Shown here piece after piece: positions 7,258-13,348 of a stretch of DNA of 15,452 nt; position 1 is the first letter of the stretch, and each line of letters opens with the position of its first letter. Made by a program: the position numbers and the translations under genes. The DNA is taken from NCBI GenBank assembly GCA_030446955.1, contig JAUJMG010000064.1:1-15452 (forward strand), given 5' to 3'. Below the pieces are notes generated by a model. That model worked only from the letters and a program-made list of their open reading frames with translations, ran no database searches and had not been told where the DNA came from. Source of the DNA: Thermomicrobiales bacterium. Its GTDB lineage: Bacteria; Chloroflexota; Chloroflexia; Thermomicrobiales; UBA6265.

Positions 7258-7851
7258 ATGCAACTTACCGACCTGCCCCCGGCGGACGTCCTGTTCTCCG
7301 ACCGTGTCGCGCTGGCGGATGTTGCCCGTGGGGTCGGCCGTTCCGACCTGGCCCGGCTGCTGGACGAGATCTTCGATGCGCTGGATGCCGCGCTTGCCGG
7401 AGCAGGCGACGCCGAGGTGGTCTTCCTCCCCGACGACCCGAAGGCGACCGACTCGGAGGAGGGTCGGGGCTGGACGGTCGGCCACATCGTCGCCCACGTG
7501 ACTGCGGGACTGGAGGAGACATCCGCCGCCGCCTCGACCTTGGCCCGGGGTGTCCAGATGACCGGCCGGCCTCGCTACGAGGTTCCCTGGGAAACGCTGA
7601 CCTCTGGGGAGGCGGTTCGGCGGCGCCTGGGCGAGAGCCGGCGCATGTGCCGCGCTTTTCTCGAAACCTGGCCCGACGAGCCGCACCTGGAGAACACCTA
7701 CACGCCGTTCCCGTCGCTCGGCCCCCTCAACGGCCCGATGCGGCTGCTCCTCAGCCTCGCCCACGCCTGTGGCCACCTGCCTCAGCTTGAGGAGGTGCTT
7801 CGCCAGGCCCGCCACGCAGAGATCCGCACCGAGAGCCCGGAGGCCGTGTAA
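7258..7851 (+). CDS. DinB-like four-helix-bundle protein
   Basis: This 197-aa protein of the DinB/YfiT superfamily has a metal-binding four-helix bundle. Known family members include thiol-dependent S-transferases and hydrolases, but most are uncharacterised. The metal ligands are likely His76 or His80 in GWTVGHIVAHV together with His169 and His173 in LAHACGHLPQLEE, the typical late HxxxH helix. The stretch LENTYTPFPSLGPLNG between them is the linker to the last helix. I chose the ATG at 7258 because AGGAG lies exactly 6 nt upstream; the ATG at 7243 five codons earlier contains that site and is less likely. It converges with a second DinB protein whose stop is at 7950. No promoter stands out in the 7076-7257 gap; a short GGCCC/GGGCC hairpin is present near 7192-7205. 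Confidence 0.82.
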   Translation: MQLTDLPPADVLFSDRVALADVARGVGRSDLARLLDEIFDALDAALAGAGDAEVVFLPDDPKATDSEEGRGWTVGHIVAHVTAGLEETSAAASTLARGVQMTGRPRYEVPWETLTSGEAVRRRLGESRRMCRAFLETWPDEPHLENTYTPFPSLGPLNGPMRLLLSLAHACGHLPQLEEVLRQARHAEIRTESPEAV

Positions 7852-7877
7852 CGGCGGCACAGGGGGCTGGACCGCCG
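7852..7877 (+). terminator. Possible short hairpin between convergent DinB genes
   Basis: CGGCGG (7852-7857) directly after the TAA stop can pair with CCGCCG (7872-7877) across 14 nt. It lacks a T-run and is short, so it is only a tentative end signal in the 98-bp convergent gap. Confidence 0.25.
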
Positions 7878-7949
7878 CCCAACGTGGGCCGCCTGCTCCG
7901 CCGTCAATTCGCCCTCGCGGGCGGCCTACCCCTCTGTCGGAACCGCCCG

Positions 7950-8456
7950 TTACTCGCCCGTCTGCCCGTCGATCGCCTCTCGCATCAGGTCGGCGTGGCC
8001 AACGTGGCGGGCCGTCTCCTCGATCATGTGGACCACGATCCAGCGCAGCATCAGCCCGGCCTGACCCGGCCCGGGACTGCGCGCGGGGGCGTCCAGGTCG
8101 GCGTCCCGGACGACCGCCCGGGCGCGCTCGACTTCTTCCCGGTAGAAGGCGAGGATCTGGTCCGTCGTCTCGTCGGGTTCGATCCGCCAGTAGCGGTTGC
8201 GGTCGTTCGGATCCCACTCCGCGGAAAGGTCTTCGCCCGCGAAGACTTCCCGGAACCAGGAGCGTTCCACGTCGGCGAGGTGCTTGACGATCCCGAGCAG
8301 GGTGAGGCCGGAGGGCTCGTGCGGGCGTCGCAACTCCTCGTCGTTGAGCCCGTCCAGCTTGCAGAGCAGGGTGGCGCGCTGCCAATCCAGGAACGCTTCC
8401 AGCATCGGCTTTTCGGCCGCCGCGGCAGGAGGATCCTCGCGCGCGCACCGTTCCAT
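7950..8456 (-). CDS. DinB family protein, DUF664 type
   Basis: This is a 168-aa protein, the usual length for DUF664/mini-DinB proteins. Signature stretches are LTLLGIVKHLADVERSWF at 51-68 (His59 and the ERSWF motif) and HMIEETARHVGHADLMRE at 143-160, with His151 and His154. These conserved histidines should bind a divalent metal. Family biochemistry is mostly unknown; some relatives use low-molecular-weight thiols. The start at 8456 is supported by AGGAG 7 nt upstream. The frame stays open to 8603, but that stretch is Arg/Gly/Pro-rich and lies before the ribosome binding site. The gene lies 168 bp downstream of the MFS exporter stop in the same direction and faces the other DinB gene. No strong promoter is seen in that gap. 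Confidence 0.88.
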   Translation of the reverse strand: MERCAREDPPAAAAEKPMLEAFLDWQRATLLCKLDGLNDEELRRPHEPSGLTLLGIVKHLADVERSWFREVFAGEDLSAEWDPNDRNRYWRIEPDETTDQILAFYREEVERARAVVRDADLDAPARSPGPGQAGLMLRWIVVHMIEETARHVGHADLMREAIDGQTGE

Positions 8457-8624
8457 CCGGTCTCTCCTGTGGGTCATCATGCCAGGACTGCTCGGGGCGG
8501 GGCGTGCCTCGCCCAGATGCGGCCGACGCTGAACCGATCCTACCCGACCGCCAAAGTCCGCGCGTCGCCCGGTTTGTTGGTTGGGCTCATGGGTCAGGCA
8601 CATGGAGTCGTCCCTGCCTGGTCG

Positions 8625-9914
8625 TCAGGAGCGGGGCCGATCCATGTCCCGGAGGACGGGGGCCAGCAGCATGGCGCCGCTGGCGAGCAGGTAGCCGCCG
8701 GCGATGACAGCTATGGTCGCGGCAAACCCGGCGCGCTCGACCACGAGGCCACCGAGCAGTATTCCTGCGGGCATGGCGACCAGCGCGATGGCGGTGAAGG
8801 TGCCGAAGACGCGCCCGCGCATCGCCGCCGGGACCCGCTCCTGGCGGACGGTCATCAGGATCGGGTTGATGGGGCCGGCGACGAGGCCGACGAGGGCGTT
8901 CGCGACCACGGCGACCGGCAGGGACGGGGCGGTCGCAAGGATCCAGAGCGGCAGGCTCAGCAGGGCGAAGCCGGCGACGAAGGCCGGCCGCCGCGGCAGG
9001 CGGTGACCAACACCGGCGAATGCGAGGGCACCCGTCACCGCCCCAGCCCCGAAACCGGCCTCCATCAACCCCAGCGCGGTCGCGCTGCCGAAGACATCCC
9101 GCGCGTAGACCGGCACCGCCACCGTGAAGAGCGGCGCATCCAGCGCGTTCGTCACTGCCACCGCCATGGCGAGGGTGCGCAGCAGCCGGTCCTGCCAGAG
9201 GAAACGGAGCTCGGCCAGGGTCTCCGCCAGGTAGCGGCTCCCCGCCTGCGCGCGACCGGGCGCGTCAGCGCCCCGCGCCGGATCAGATCGCGTGCCCGGC
9301 ACAGACGCCGCGATCAGCCCTGCCGAGACGGCGAAGGTGGCTGCATCCAGCCAGAGGACGTTGCTCGCGCCAAGGAGCGCGATCAGGATGCCGGCGAGCG
9401 CCGGGCCGAGGAACTGCGACAGGCGCTGGACCGTCTGGTAGGCGGCGTTGGCCCCCTCCAGCCGCATCCCGGCCAGCCCGACCAGGTCGGGAAAGAGGGC
9501 TTGGCGGGCAGTGACACCGGGCGCATCCAGCAGTGCCCCGAGGAAGACGAGCCCGAGCAGGCCGCCGAACGGGAGTCCGACCGTCTGATGGAGCAGCGGG
9601 ACCAGCGCCACCGTGACGCCGCTCAGGAGGTCGGAAGCGATGCTGCTCCGCTTGAAGCCGAGCCGGTCGACGACCGCGCCGCCGAAGAAGGCGGCCAGCA
9701 CGGCCGGTAGCGCCGCGCAGAACCCGACCAGCCCAACCCGGGCCGCGCTGCCCGTGGTCTCCAGAACGTACCAGGGGATCGCGAGCGCGGTGATCGCGTT
9801 CCCGGCCAGCGAGATCGTGTTCGCCGCCAGCAGGGCCGCGACCGGAAGGCGACGCCGGATGGCAGCGCCCTCCGCGGCGATTCCCGCGCTCGTTGTCACG
9901 GGAAGCGGACGCAA
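8625..9914 (-). CDS. MFS exporter, EntS/MFS_3 type
   Basis: This 429-aa, twelve-helix transporter is of normal length for the EntS-like branch of the major facilitator superfamily, which usually exports drugs or siderophores by proton antiport. It begins RRRLPVAALLAANTISLAGN, contains GGAVVDRLGFKR (motif A-like loop after the second helix) at about 78-89, a central cytosolic loop of ~30 residues near 207-235, and the second-half equivalent ERVPAAMRGRVFG. The start is taken as TTG 9914. It has no ribosome binding site of its own but lies 4 nt after the stop of the upstream 82-aa gene, an arrangement typical of translational coupling. A GTG five codons later (9899) is the alternative. The substrate cannot be inferred, although coupling to a Cys-containing small protein is suggestive. 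Confidence 0.9.
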   Translation of the reverse strand: MRPLPVTTSAGIAAEGAAIRRRLPVAALLAANTISLAGNAITALAIPWYVLETTGSAARVGLVGFCAALPAVLAAFFGGAVVDRLGFKRSSIASDLLSGVTVALVPLLHQTVGLPFGGLLGLVFLGALLDAPGVTARQALFPDLVGLAGMRLEGANAAYQTVQRLSQFLGPALAGILIALLGASNVLWLDAATFAVSAGLIAASVPGTRSDPARGADAPGRAQAGSRYLAETLAELRFLWQDRLLRTLAMAVAVTNALDAPLFTVAVPVYARDVFGSATALGLMEAGFGAGAVTGALAFAGVGHRLPRRPAFVAGFALLSLPLWILATAPSLPVAVVANALVGLVAGPINPILMTVRQERVPAAMRGRVFGTFTAIALVAMPAGILLGGLVVERAGFAATIAVIAGGYLLASGAMLLAPVLRDMDRPRS

Positions 9915-9918
9915 CGGA

Positions 9919-10167
9919 TCAGCCCGGTCGACCGAGCCGGACGGAGCCGGTTGGCAGCGGTTGCAGGGCGCGGGGCTCGGAGCCGGCGAGGCGCTCCCCG
10001 GCGGCGATCAGACCTCGGCCGCAGCAGCGGCGCATCCGGGCCAGCGGCCGGTCAGGGCCGGGCACGACGTGGCAGGTGGTAACGGGATGGGGTTGGCGGC
10101 CATGCGGCGCGAGTTGCTCCATGCGGTCGCGAGCCAGGTGCTCCATCTCCCAGGGTGTTTTGAACAC
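9919..10167 (-). CDS. Small Cys-containing protein coupled to the MFS exporter
   Basis: This is an 82-aa protein that I do not recognise. The start is GTG 10167, supported by AAGGAGG (10174-10180) with a 6-nt spacer, among the strongest ribosome binding sites in the window. It opens MFKTPWEMEHLARDRMEQLA, a likely helix, followed by TTCHVVPGPDRPLARMRRCC. Cys32-His33 and Cys48-Cys49 could form a small metal or redox site. It is basic overall and has no membrane segment. The stop TGA at 9921-9919 is followed after 4 nt by the TTG of the exporter gene. Upstream, the DUF4097 gene ends 88 bp away, with a 10-bp hairpin in the gap. The reading frame extends upstream but is implausible before the ribosome binding site. 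Homology is unverified. Confidence 0.68.
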   Translation of the reverse strand: MFKTPWEMEHLARDRMEQLAPHGRQPHPVTTCHVVPGPDRPLARMRRCCGRGLIAAGERLAGSEPRALQPLPTGSVRLGRPG

Positions 10168-10173
10168 GACGAT

Positions 10174-10203
10174 CCTCCTTCCCCCGACCGCATCGGCCGG
10201 GGG
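10174..10203 (-). promoter_or_regulatory. 10-bp hairpin abutting a strong ribosome binding site
   Basis: On the minus strand, CCCCCGGCCG (10203-10194), a 3-nt loop, and CGGTCGGGGG (10190-10181) form a 10-bp stem with a single G-U wobble. The AAGGAGG site of the 82-aa gene (10180-10174) follows with no spacer. It could block read-through from the DUF4097 gene, set a processed 5' end, or tune ribosome access. There is no T-run. Confidence 0.55.
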
Positions 10204-10255
10204 CTGCTTCTGATCCACGACGACTCGGGTGGTGGGTGGGTGGCGGGTCGCCTCG

Positions 10256-11644
10256 CTAACGCTCCGGCGTGACCTCCGCGCCGGTCTCGGTCTCGACGCC
10301 GAGGGCATCCAGGTGGTCGAGCGCCTCCTCGACGTCCAACTCGCCCCGCTCCAGGGCTTCAAGAACGGCGAGACGGGCCGCTTCCCGATTCGAAGAGTCG
10401 ATATCGGCGGCCTGACTCGGTTCAACCGCGGCCGCAGATTCGCCAGCCGACCAGTCCGGCGCGGCGACAGGCGGCACCGGTGGCACTGGCGGAACCGGCG
10501 GGACAGGCGGCGCTGAGAGGACGGGTGGGACGGGTGGAGTCAGGGGAACGGGTGGGACAGGATGTAGGGGTTGGGTCGGCTGATCCGGCGCGACGGACCA
10601 GCCCGTTGGGGTGCTCTCGATGGCTTCGGCGGTTCGCGACGCACCCAGTGGCGGTGCCTGGCGAGCGCGGGCGTGGAGGTCGCCGCTGACGGATTTGACG
10701 GCGATCCGGGGGCCGTCCCCGCTCTCGTCGCCGATCCGCCAGGTGCGGCGCTCTGTTTTGCGGAAGGGCGGCTCCACGGAGGCGTCGCCAGAGACGGACT
10801 GGTAGGTCAGGGTCGCGGCGATCTCCTCGGTCCCGGCGGCAGCCGACGGCGGAAGGCCGAGCAGGAGTTCGACGTCGCCGCTGACGGTCTCGACGCGGTA
10901 GGGGCCGGCGCCGGTCAGGGCCGCGTCGAGCGAGAGATCGCCGCTGGCGGAGCCGAGGGTGAAGCGCTCCAGTTCGGCGTCGCGGACACGGAGATCGCCG
11001 CTGGCGGTGCGGGCCGTGAGACCGCCCGCGAGCCGCTCCGTCAGCACGTCCCCGCTGGCGGTGTGGACCGCGAGGTCCCCGGCGATCCCGACCAACCGGG
11101 CGTCGCCGGAGGCGGTTGCCACGTTCAGGTCACCCGTCACGTCCACCATATGCACGTCGCCGGACGCGGTCCGCACCCGCACCACCGGCCGGTCGCTCGT
11201 GGTCGAGGGATGGTGGCGGGGGATCTCGATATCCAGATCGTAGCGGACGCCGTTGCCGCCCAGAGCCCCTTTGAGGCTGTCGAGGTCTAACTCGATGGAT
11301 GGACGGTCGGTTGTGTCCGGATCATCCCGCTTGCCCCGCTTGCGCCCGAAGCCGAGCCCCGACCAGCCAATGCTGCCCGAGCGGAGGTGTGGACGGACCT
11401 CGATCCGGTGGTCGTCTTCGACCCGGACCATCAGGGATGCGTCGGTGAAGCGGCGGGAGCCGTGGCGTCCCTGTTTGGACGAGCGGACCAGCACGTCTGC
11501 TCGCTCCGTCGCCCGGATCTGCACGTTCCCGTTCGGGTTGCGGACCTCCAGCTCAAGCGGGCGGTCGGGCGCGAGGGGGATGCGAGTCTCCTGATCTGTC
11601 GGTTCGGACATCTCGTGCTGATCCTCGGTTTCTTTGTGCGGCAT
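10256..11644 (-). CDS. DUF4097 beta-repeat protein with C-terminal SHOCT-like hairpin
   Basis: This is a 462-aa protein. Residues 12-330 form a DUF4097-type (LiaX/YvlB-like) beta-strand region that includes repeated [TS]-[AV]-S-G-D cores at 159, 177, 195, 213, 232, 253, 283 and 318. The first four are exactly 18 residues apart, with half-repeats (V-T-G-D, I-A-G-D) between them. Residues 361-396 are a Pro/Val linker (repeated PPV). Residues 419-448 (VLEALERGELDVEEALDHL) match the helical-hairpin motif also found in the two upstream genes. There is no signal peptide or membrane segment, so it appears cytosolic. In Firmicutes, YvlB/LiaX relatives take part in envelope stress responses, with the SHOCT-like part N-terminal; here it is C-terminal. 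The ATG at 11644 has GGGAG 7 nt upstream. It is probably cotranscribed with the upstream genes, 111 bp away. Confidence 0.9.
   Translation of the reverse strand: MPHKETEDQHEMSEPTDQETRIPLAPDRPLELEVRNPNGNVQIRATERADVLVRSSKQGRHGSRRFTDASLMVRVEDDHRIEVRPHLRSGSIGWSGLGFGRKRGKRDDPDTTDRPSIELDLDSLKGALGGNGVRYDLDIEIPRHHPSTTSDRPVVRVRTASGDVHMVDVTGDLNVATASGDARLVGIAGDLAVHTASGDVLTERLAGGLTARTASGDLRVRDAELERFTLGSASGDLSLDAALTGAGPYRVETVSGDVELLLGLPPSAAAGTEEIAATLTYQSVSGDASVEPPFRKTERRTWRIGDESGDGPRIAVKSVSGDLHARARQAPPLGASRTAEAIESTPTGWSVAPDQPTQPLHPVPPVPLTPPVPPVLSAPPVPPVPPVPPVPPVAAPDWSAGESAAAVEPSQAADIDSSNREAARLAVLEALERGELDVEEALDHLDALGVETETGAEVTPER
10457..10564 (-). repeat. Pro-Val repeat linker coding region
   Basis: This stretch encodes residues 361-396 of the DUF4097 protein, where P-P-V triplets recur, four of them in tandem near 378-391. 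At DNA level these are imperfect 9-bp GGT/GGC-rich repeats, so slippage could vary linker length between strains. Confidence 0.7.
10937..11170 (-). repeat. 54-bp-period repeats encoding T-A-S-G-D units
   Basis: Five consecutive [TS]ASGD units of the DUF4097 protein start at residues 159, 177, 195, 213 and 232. The first four are spaced exactly 18 codons (54 bp) apart. A GD-h-x-h half-unit about 9 residues after most of them points to a regular beta-solenoid-like stack. Confidence 0.75.
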
Positions 11645-11755
11645 GGTTCGTCTCCCGTGTCCCGATGCGGCGGTGGCCGCTCGGGATTCGTCCTTCCCGA
11701 TTGGGGTGGCGTCTTTGCTCGACGTGTCGGTGGGGCGTCTCGCGCTGCTCCTGGC

Positions 11756-12169
11756 CTACTCGACCAGGATCTCGACCCGCTCGTCCCCGTCGTCGACGTC
11801 CAGGAGGGAGCCGCGGAAGCCGGTGGTCATCGCCTCCCGGATCGTTTCGGCATCGAGCATCCGGTCGGGGGCAAACCGCCGGGCAATCCCGAGACCGGCG
11901 TCGATGAGACCGAGCGGGAGGGCGAGGTTGAGGGTGGCGCGGCCACTGTCGGTTTCGGTGATCCGGACACGGACCTGCCGGGCTCGCATCCCGATCGGCC
12001 CGGTGGGGGCATCCCGCGGACCAGGCGACTGGTTGCCGCGATCCAGGGCGTCCAGGAGGCGGGAGGCCTCCTCGGCGGTGACGGTACCCGTTTCCAGCAG
12101 GCGAAGAATTTCCAGGCGCTCCTCTGCCACCGCGTCACGGTGGGATCGGGAGACGGATGGCTCGGTCAT
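11756..12169 (-). CDS. SHOCT-like (YvlB-type) small protein
   Basis: This is a 137-aa protein. Residues 16-42 (LEILRLLETGTVTAEEASRL) form the two-helix SHOCT-like motif. Residues 66-137 (VRVRITETDSGRATLNLALP, then IARRFAPDRMLDAETIREAM, then DDGDERVEILVE) match the companion domain often found beside DUF2089 genes in Gram-positive and Chloroflexi genomes, recalled from memory rather than searched. There is no signal peptide or membrane helix. The ATG at 12169 has AGGAGG 9 nt upstream; a TTG at 12193 is in frame but lies before that site. It starts 36 nt after the DUF2089 stop and precedes the DUF4097 gene, so the three almost certainly form an operon. Its biochemical role is unknown; binding to its neighbours through the shared motif is inference. 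Confidence 0.85.
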   Translation of the reverse strand: MTEPSVSRSHRDAVAEERLEILRLLETGTVTAEEASRLLDALDRGNQSPGPRDAPTGPIGMRARQVRVRITETDSGRATLNLALPLGLIDAGLGIARRFAPDRMLDAETIREAMTTGFRGSLLDVDDGDERVEILVE

Positions 12170-12205
12170 GGCGTGGGACCTCCTCTGCTCCAACGGGCTG
12201 GTGGG

Positions 12206-12619
12206 TTAGCCGCGCTCGGCTAAGGCGGCGAGGCGGCGGGCGGCCTCATCGGCCGTGACCTGCTTCTCCCGCAGCGCCTCCAGGATCTGGCGCCGCTCCT
12301 CGCGGGCCTGGGCCTGGGCTTGGCGGGGGCGGGGGGCGTCCTCGCCGCCGGCGATGAAGCCCATCGCCCGCAGTGCGTCATCCAGACGGGCGCGGACCGT
12401 CGGGTAGGAGATGCCCAGCTCCGCTTCGACGTCCTTGATGATCCCCCGGTTCTTGACGAAGACCTCAAGGAATTGAAGCTGGTCGGCGGAGAGGCGCTGA
12501 AAGCGGCCGAGCCGGAAGCGGCCTTCCAGCGCCGTGTCGCAGTTGCCACAGTGGAGCCGGGTTACGGCGAGCTCATCGCCGCAGACCGGACACCGCCCAA
12601 TGACCGAAGGAATCGTCAC
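12206..12619 (-). CDS. DUF2089 family zinc-ribbon/HTH regulator
   Basis: This is a 137-aa DUF2089 protein. An N-terminal zinc ribbon has Cys10, Cys13, Cys24 and Cys27 (CPVCGDEL, then HCGNC). A helix-turn-helix follows at about 47-86 (FVKNRGIIKDVEAELGISYP, with PTVRARLDDAL as the recognition helix), then a polar Ala/Gln linker. The SHOCT-like motif is at 112-133 (ILEALREKQVTADEAARRLA). The family is considered a likely transcription regulator. Start GTG 12619 has AGGAGG 7 nt upstream; the ATG at 12652 lies outside that site. It is the first gene of the operon, behind a strong promoter overlapped by a perfect inverted repeat, so autoregulation is plausible. It overlaps neither neighbour. Family assignment is firm; function is inferred. 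Confidence 0.92.
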   Translation of the reverse strand: MTIPSVIGRCPVCGDELAVTRLHCGNCDTALEGRFRLGRFQRLSADQLQFLEVFVKNRGIIKDVEAELGISYPTVRARLDDALRAMGFIAGGEDAPRPRQAQAQAREERRQILEALREKQVTADEAARRLAALAERG

Positions 12620-12626
12620 TGTAGAA

Positions 12627-12663
12627 CCTCCTGGGACGCCCGGCCGGTCCACGCCGGCCAGGA
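12627..12663 (-). promoter_or_regulatory. Leader structure that can hide the DUF2089 ribosome binding site
   Basis: In the mRNA, TCCTGG (12663-12658) can pair with CCAGGA (12634-12629), which includes most of the AGGAGG site (12632-12627). Alternatively, GGCCGG and CCGGCC (12642-12647 and 12654-12659) form a perfect inner 6-bp stem. The two stems share bases at 12658-12659, so a switch between open and closed forms is possible, but the GC-rich sequence makes chance pairing likely too. Confidence 0.35.
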
Positions 12664-12677
12664 CTCGATGCTTGATA

Positions 12678-12706
12678 ATCTAGATCCTCGGCTCAATTTT
12701 GTCAAC
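12678..12706 (-). promoter_or_regulatory. Sigma-70-like promoter of the DUF2089 operon
   Basis: On the minus strand a perfect TTGACA (12706-12701), a 17-nt spacer and TAGATT (12683-12678, four of six matches) lie in the most AT-rich stretch of the window. Initiation near 12671 leaves a ~50-nt leader before the GTG at 12619. Confidence 0.72.
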
Positions 12707-12726
12707 ATATAGTTTAATATGTTGAT
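12703..12726. promoter_or_regulatory. Perfect inverted repeat, probable operator
   Basis: TCAACATAT (12703-12711) and ATATGTTGA (12718-12726) are perfect 9-bp arms around AGTTTA. The left arm overlaps the -35 box of the DUF2089 promoter, so a bound dimer would be expected to block or reposition RNA polymerase. Candidates include the DUF2089 protein itself or an unlinked dimeric regulator. It is also upstream of the divergent gene at 12914. Confidence 0.7.
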
Positions 12727-12913
12727 TCCGGCCTTGATTCTCTCGTACCCCAGGCACCCGCATCCGAGGATGCGCGCCTGCATCATGCCGAGGGCGCTGG
12801 GTGATCGGTGCCCGGGCAACCTCGGCTATACTCCCGCGACGGCAGACGATGCGGGCGGGCGTGATCCGAGGCAACGGAGCCGCCCAGCCCAGGCGGGACG
12901 GGGGGACACGGCG

Positions 12914-13312
12914 ATGGCACGGTTCGCGGTCGGCGACACGGTGCGGGTCTCGATGCCGAAGGGCCCGAACAAGCGCGGAGTGGTCGGGGTGAGCGTGCTC
13001 TTCAGCACCTACCCGGAGGCCCGGTTTGACGGCGCCGTGGGCACGGTCGTCGAGGTCGACCCGCGCAGCACGCTGGGCTTGGTCCAATACCTCGTCAACT
13101 TCCGCGGTCACAAGAACCGGGTTGCCATCCCCTGGCAGTCCCAGTGGTTCCGCGGGGAGTGGCTGGTTCCGGCCCCCGCGCCCGCCCAAGCCCAGGCTCC
13201 GGCTCAGGCCCAGCCCGACGCGGCGGCCGGGACGCAGGCGCCGACGCCCGCCGGAGGAGCCGCTGAAGCCGCGAGCGGCGCCGGGCAGACGACCAGCCGC
13301 GGCTCCTCGTAG
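12914..13312 (+). CDS. Hypothetical SH3/KOW-like protein with Ala/Gln/Pro tail
   Basis: This is a 132-aa protein. Residues 1-85 look like a small beta-barrel of SH3/KOW style: MARFAVGDTVRVSMPKGPN, then FDGAVGTVVEVDPRSTLG, YLVNFRGHKNRVAIPW, ending FRGEWLVPA. Folds of this kind bind nucleic acid or protein, but I recognise no specific family. Residues 86-132 are low-complexity Ala/Gln/Pro/Gly and probably disordered. The ATG at 12914 is chosen because the folded domain begins there; the frame upstream is Arg-rich and passes through the intergenic region. The ribosome binding site is weak (GGGGGA about 8 nt upstream). A TATACT at 12827-12832 could be a -10 box but has no -35 partner. The methyltransferase gene follows after 36 nt, probably on the same transcript. 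Confidence 0.75.
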   Translation: MARFAVGDTVRVSMPKGPNKRGVVGVSVLFSTYPEARFDGAVGTVVEVDPRSTLGLVQYLVNFRGHKNRVAIPWQSQWFRGEWLVPAPAPAQAQAPAQAQPDAAAGTQAPTPAGGAAEAASGAGQTTSRGSS

Positions 13313-13348
13313 GGCGCCGCGTCGCCGGTCGAGAGGGGAGGAGCGGGC

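Noticed and set aside
6982..8448. 488-codon minus-strand open frame
   Set aside because: Arg/Gly/Ala-rich shadow of the DinB gene and neighbours on the other strand; no family signature.
7884..9710. 608-codon plus-strand open frame across the DinB/DUF664 and MFS genes
   Set aside because: Its translation is rich in Arg, Gly, Gln and Glu with no domain, and it is the complement of two well-supported genes. Long antisense frames are expected at this GC content.
10168..10425. N-terminal extension of the 82-aa gene up to an ATG at 10425
   Set aside because: The extension overlaps the end of the DUF4097 gene, is Arg/Ser/Pro-rich and lies before the strong AAGGAGG site.
10571..11290. 239-codon plus-strand frame opposite the DUF4097 gene
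   Set aside because: Its apparent repeats are the complement of the T-A-S-G-D coding repeats.
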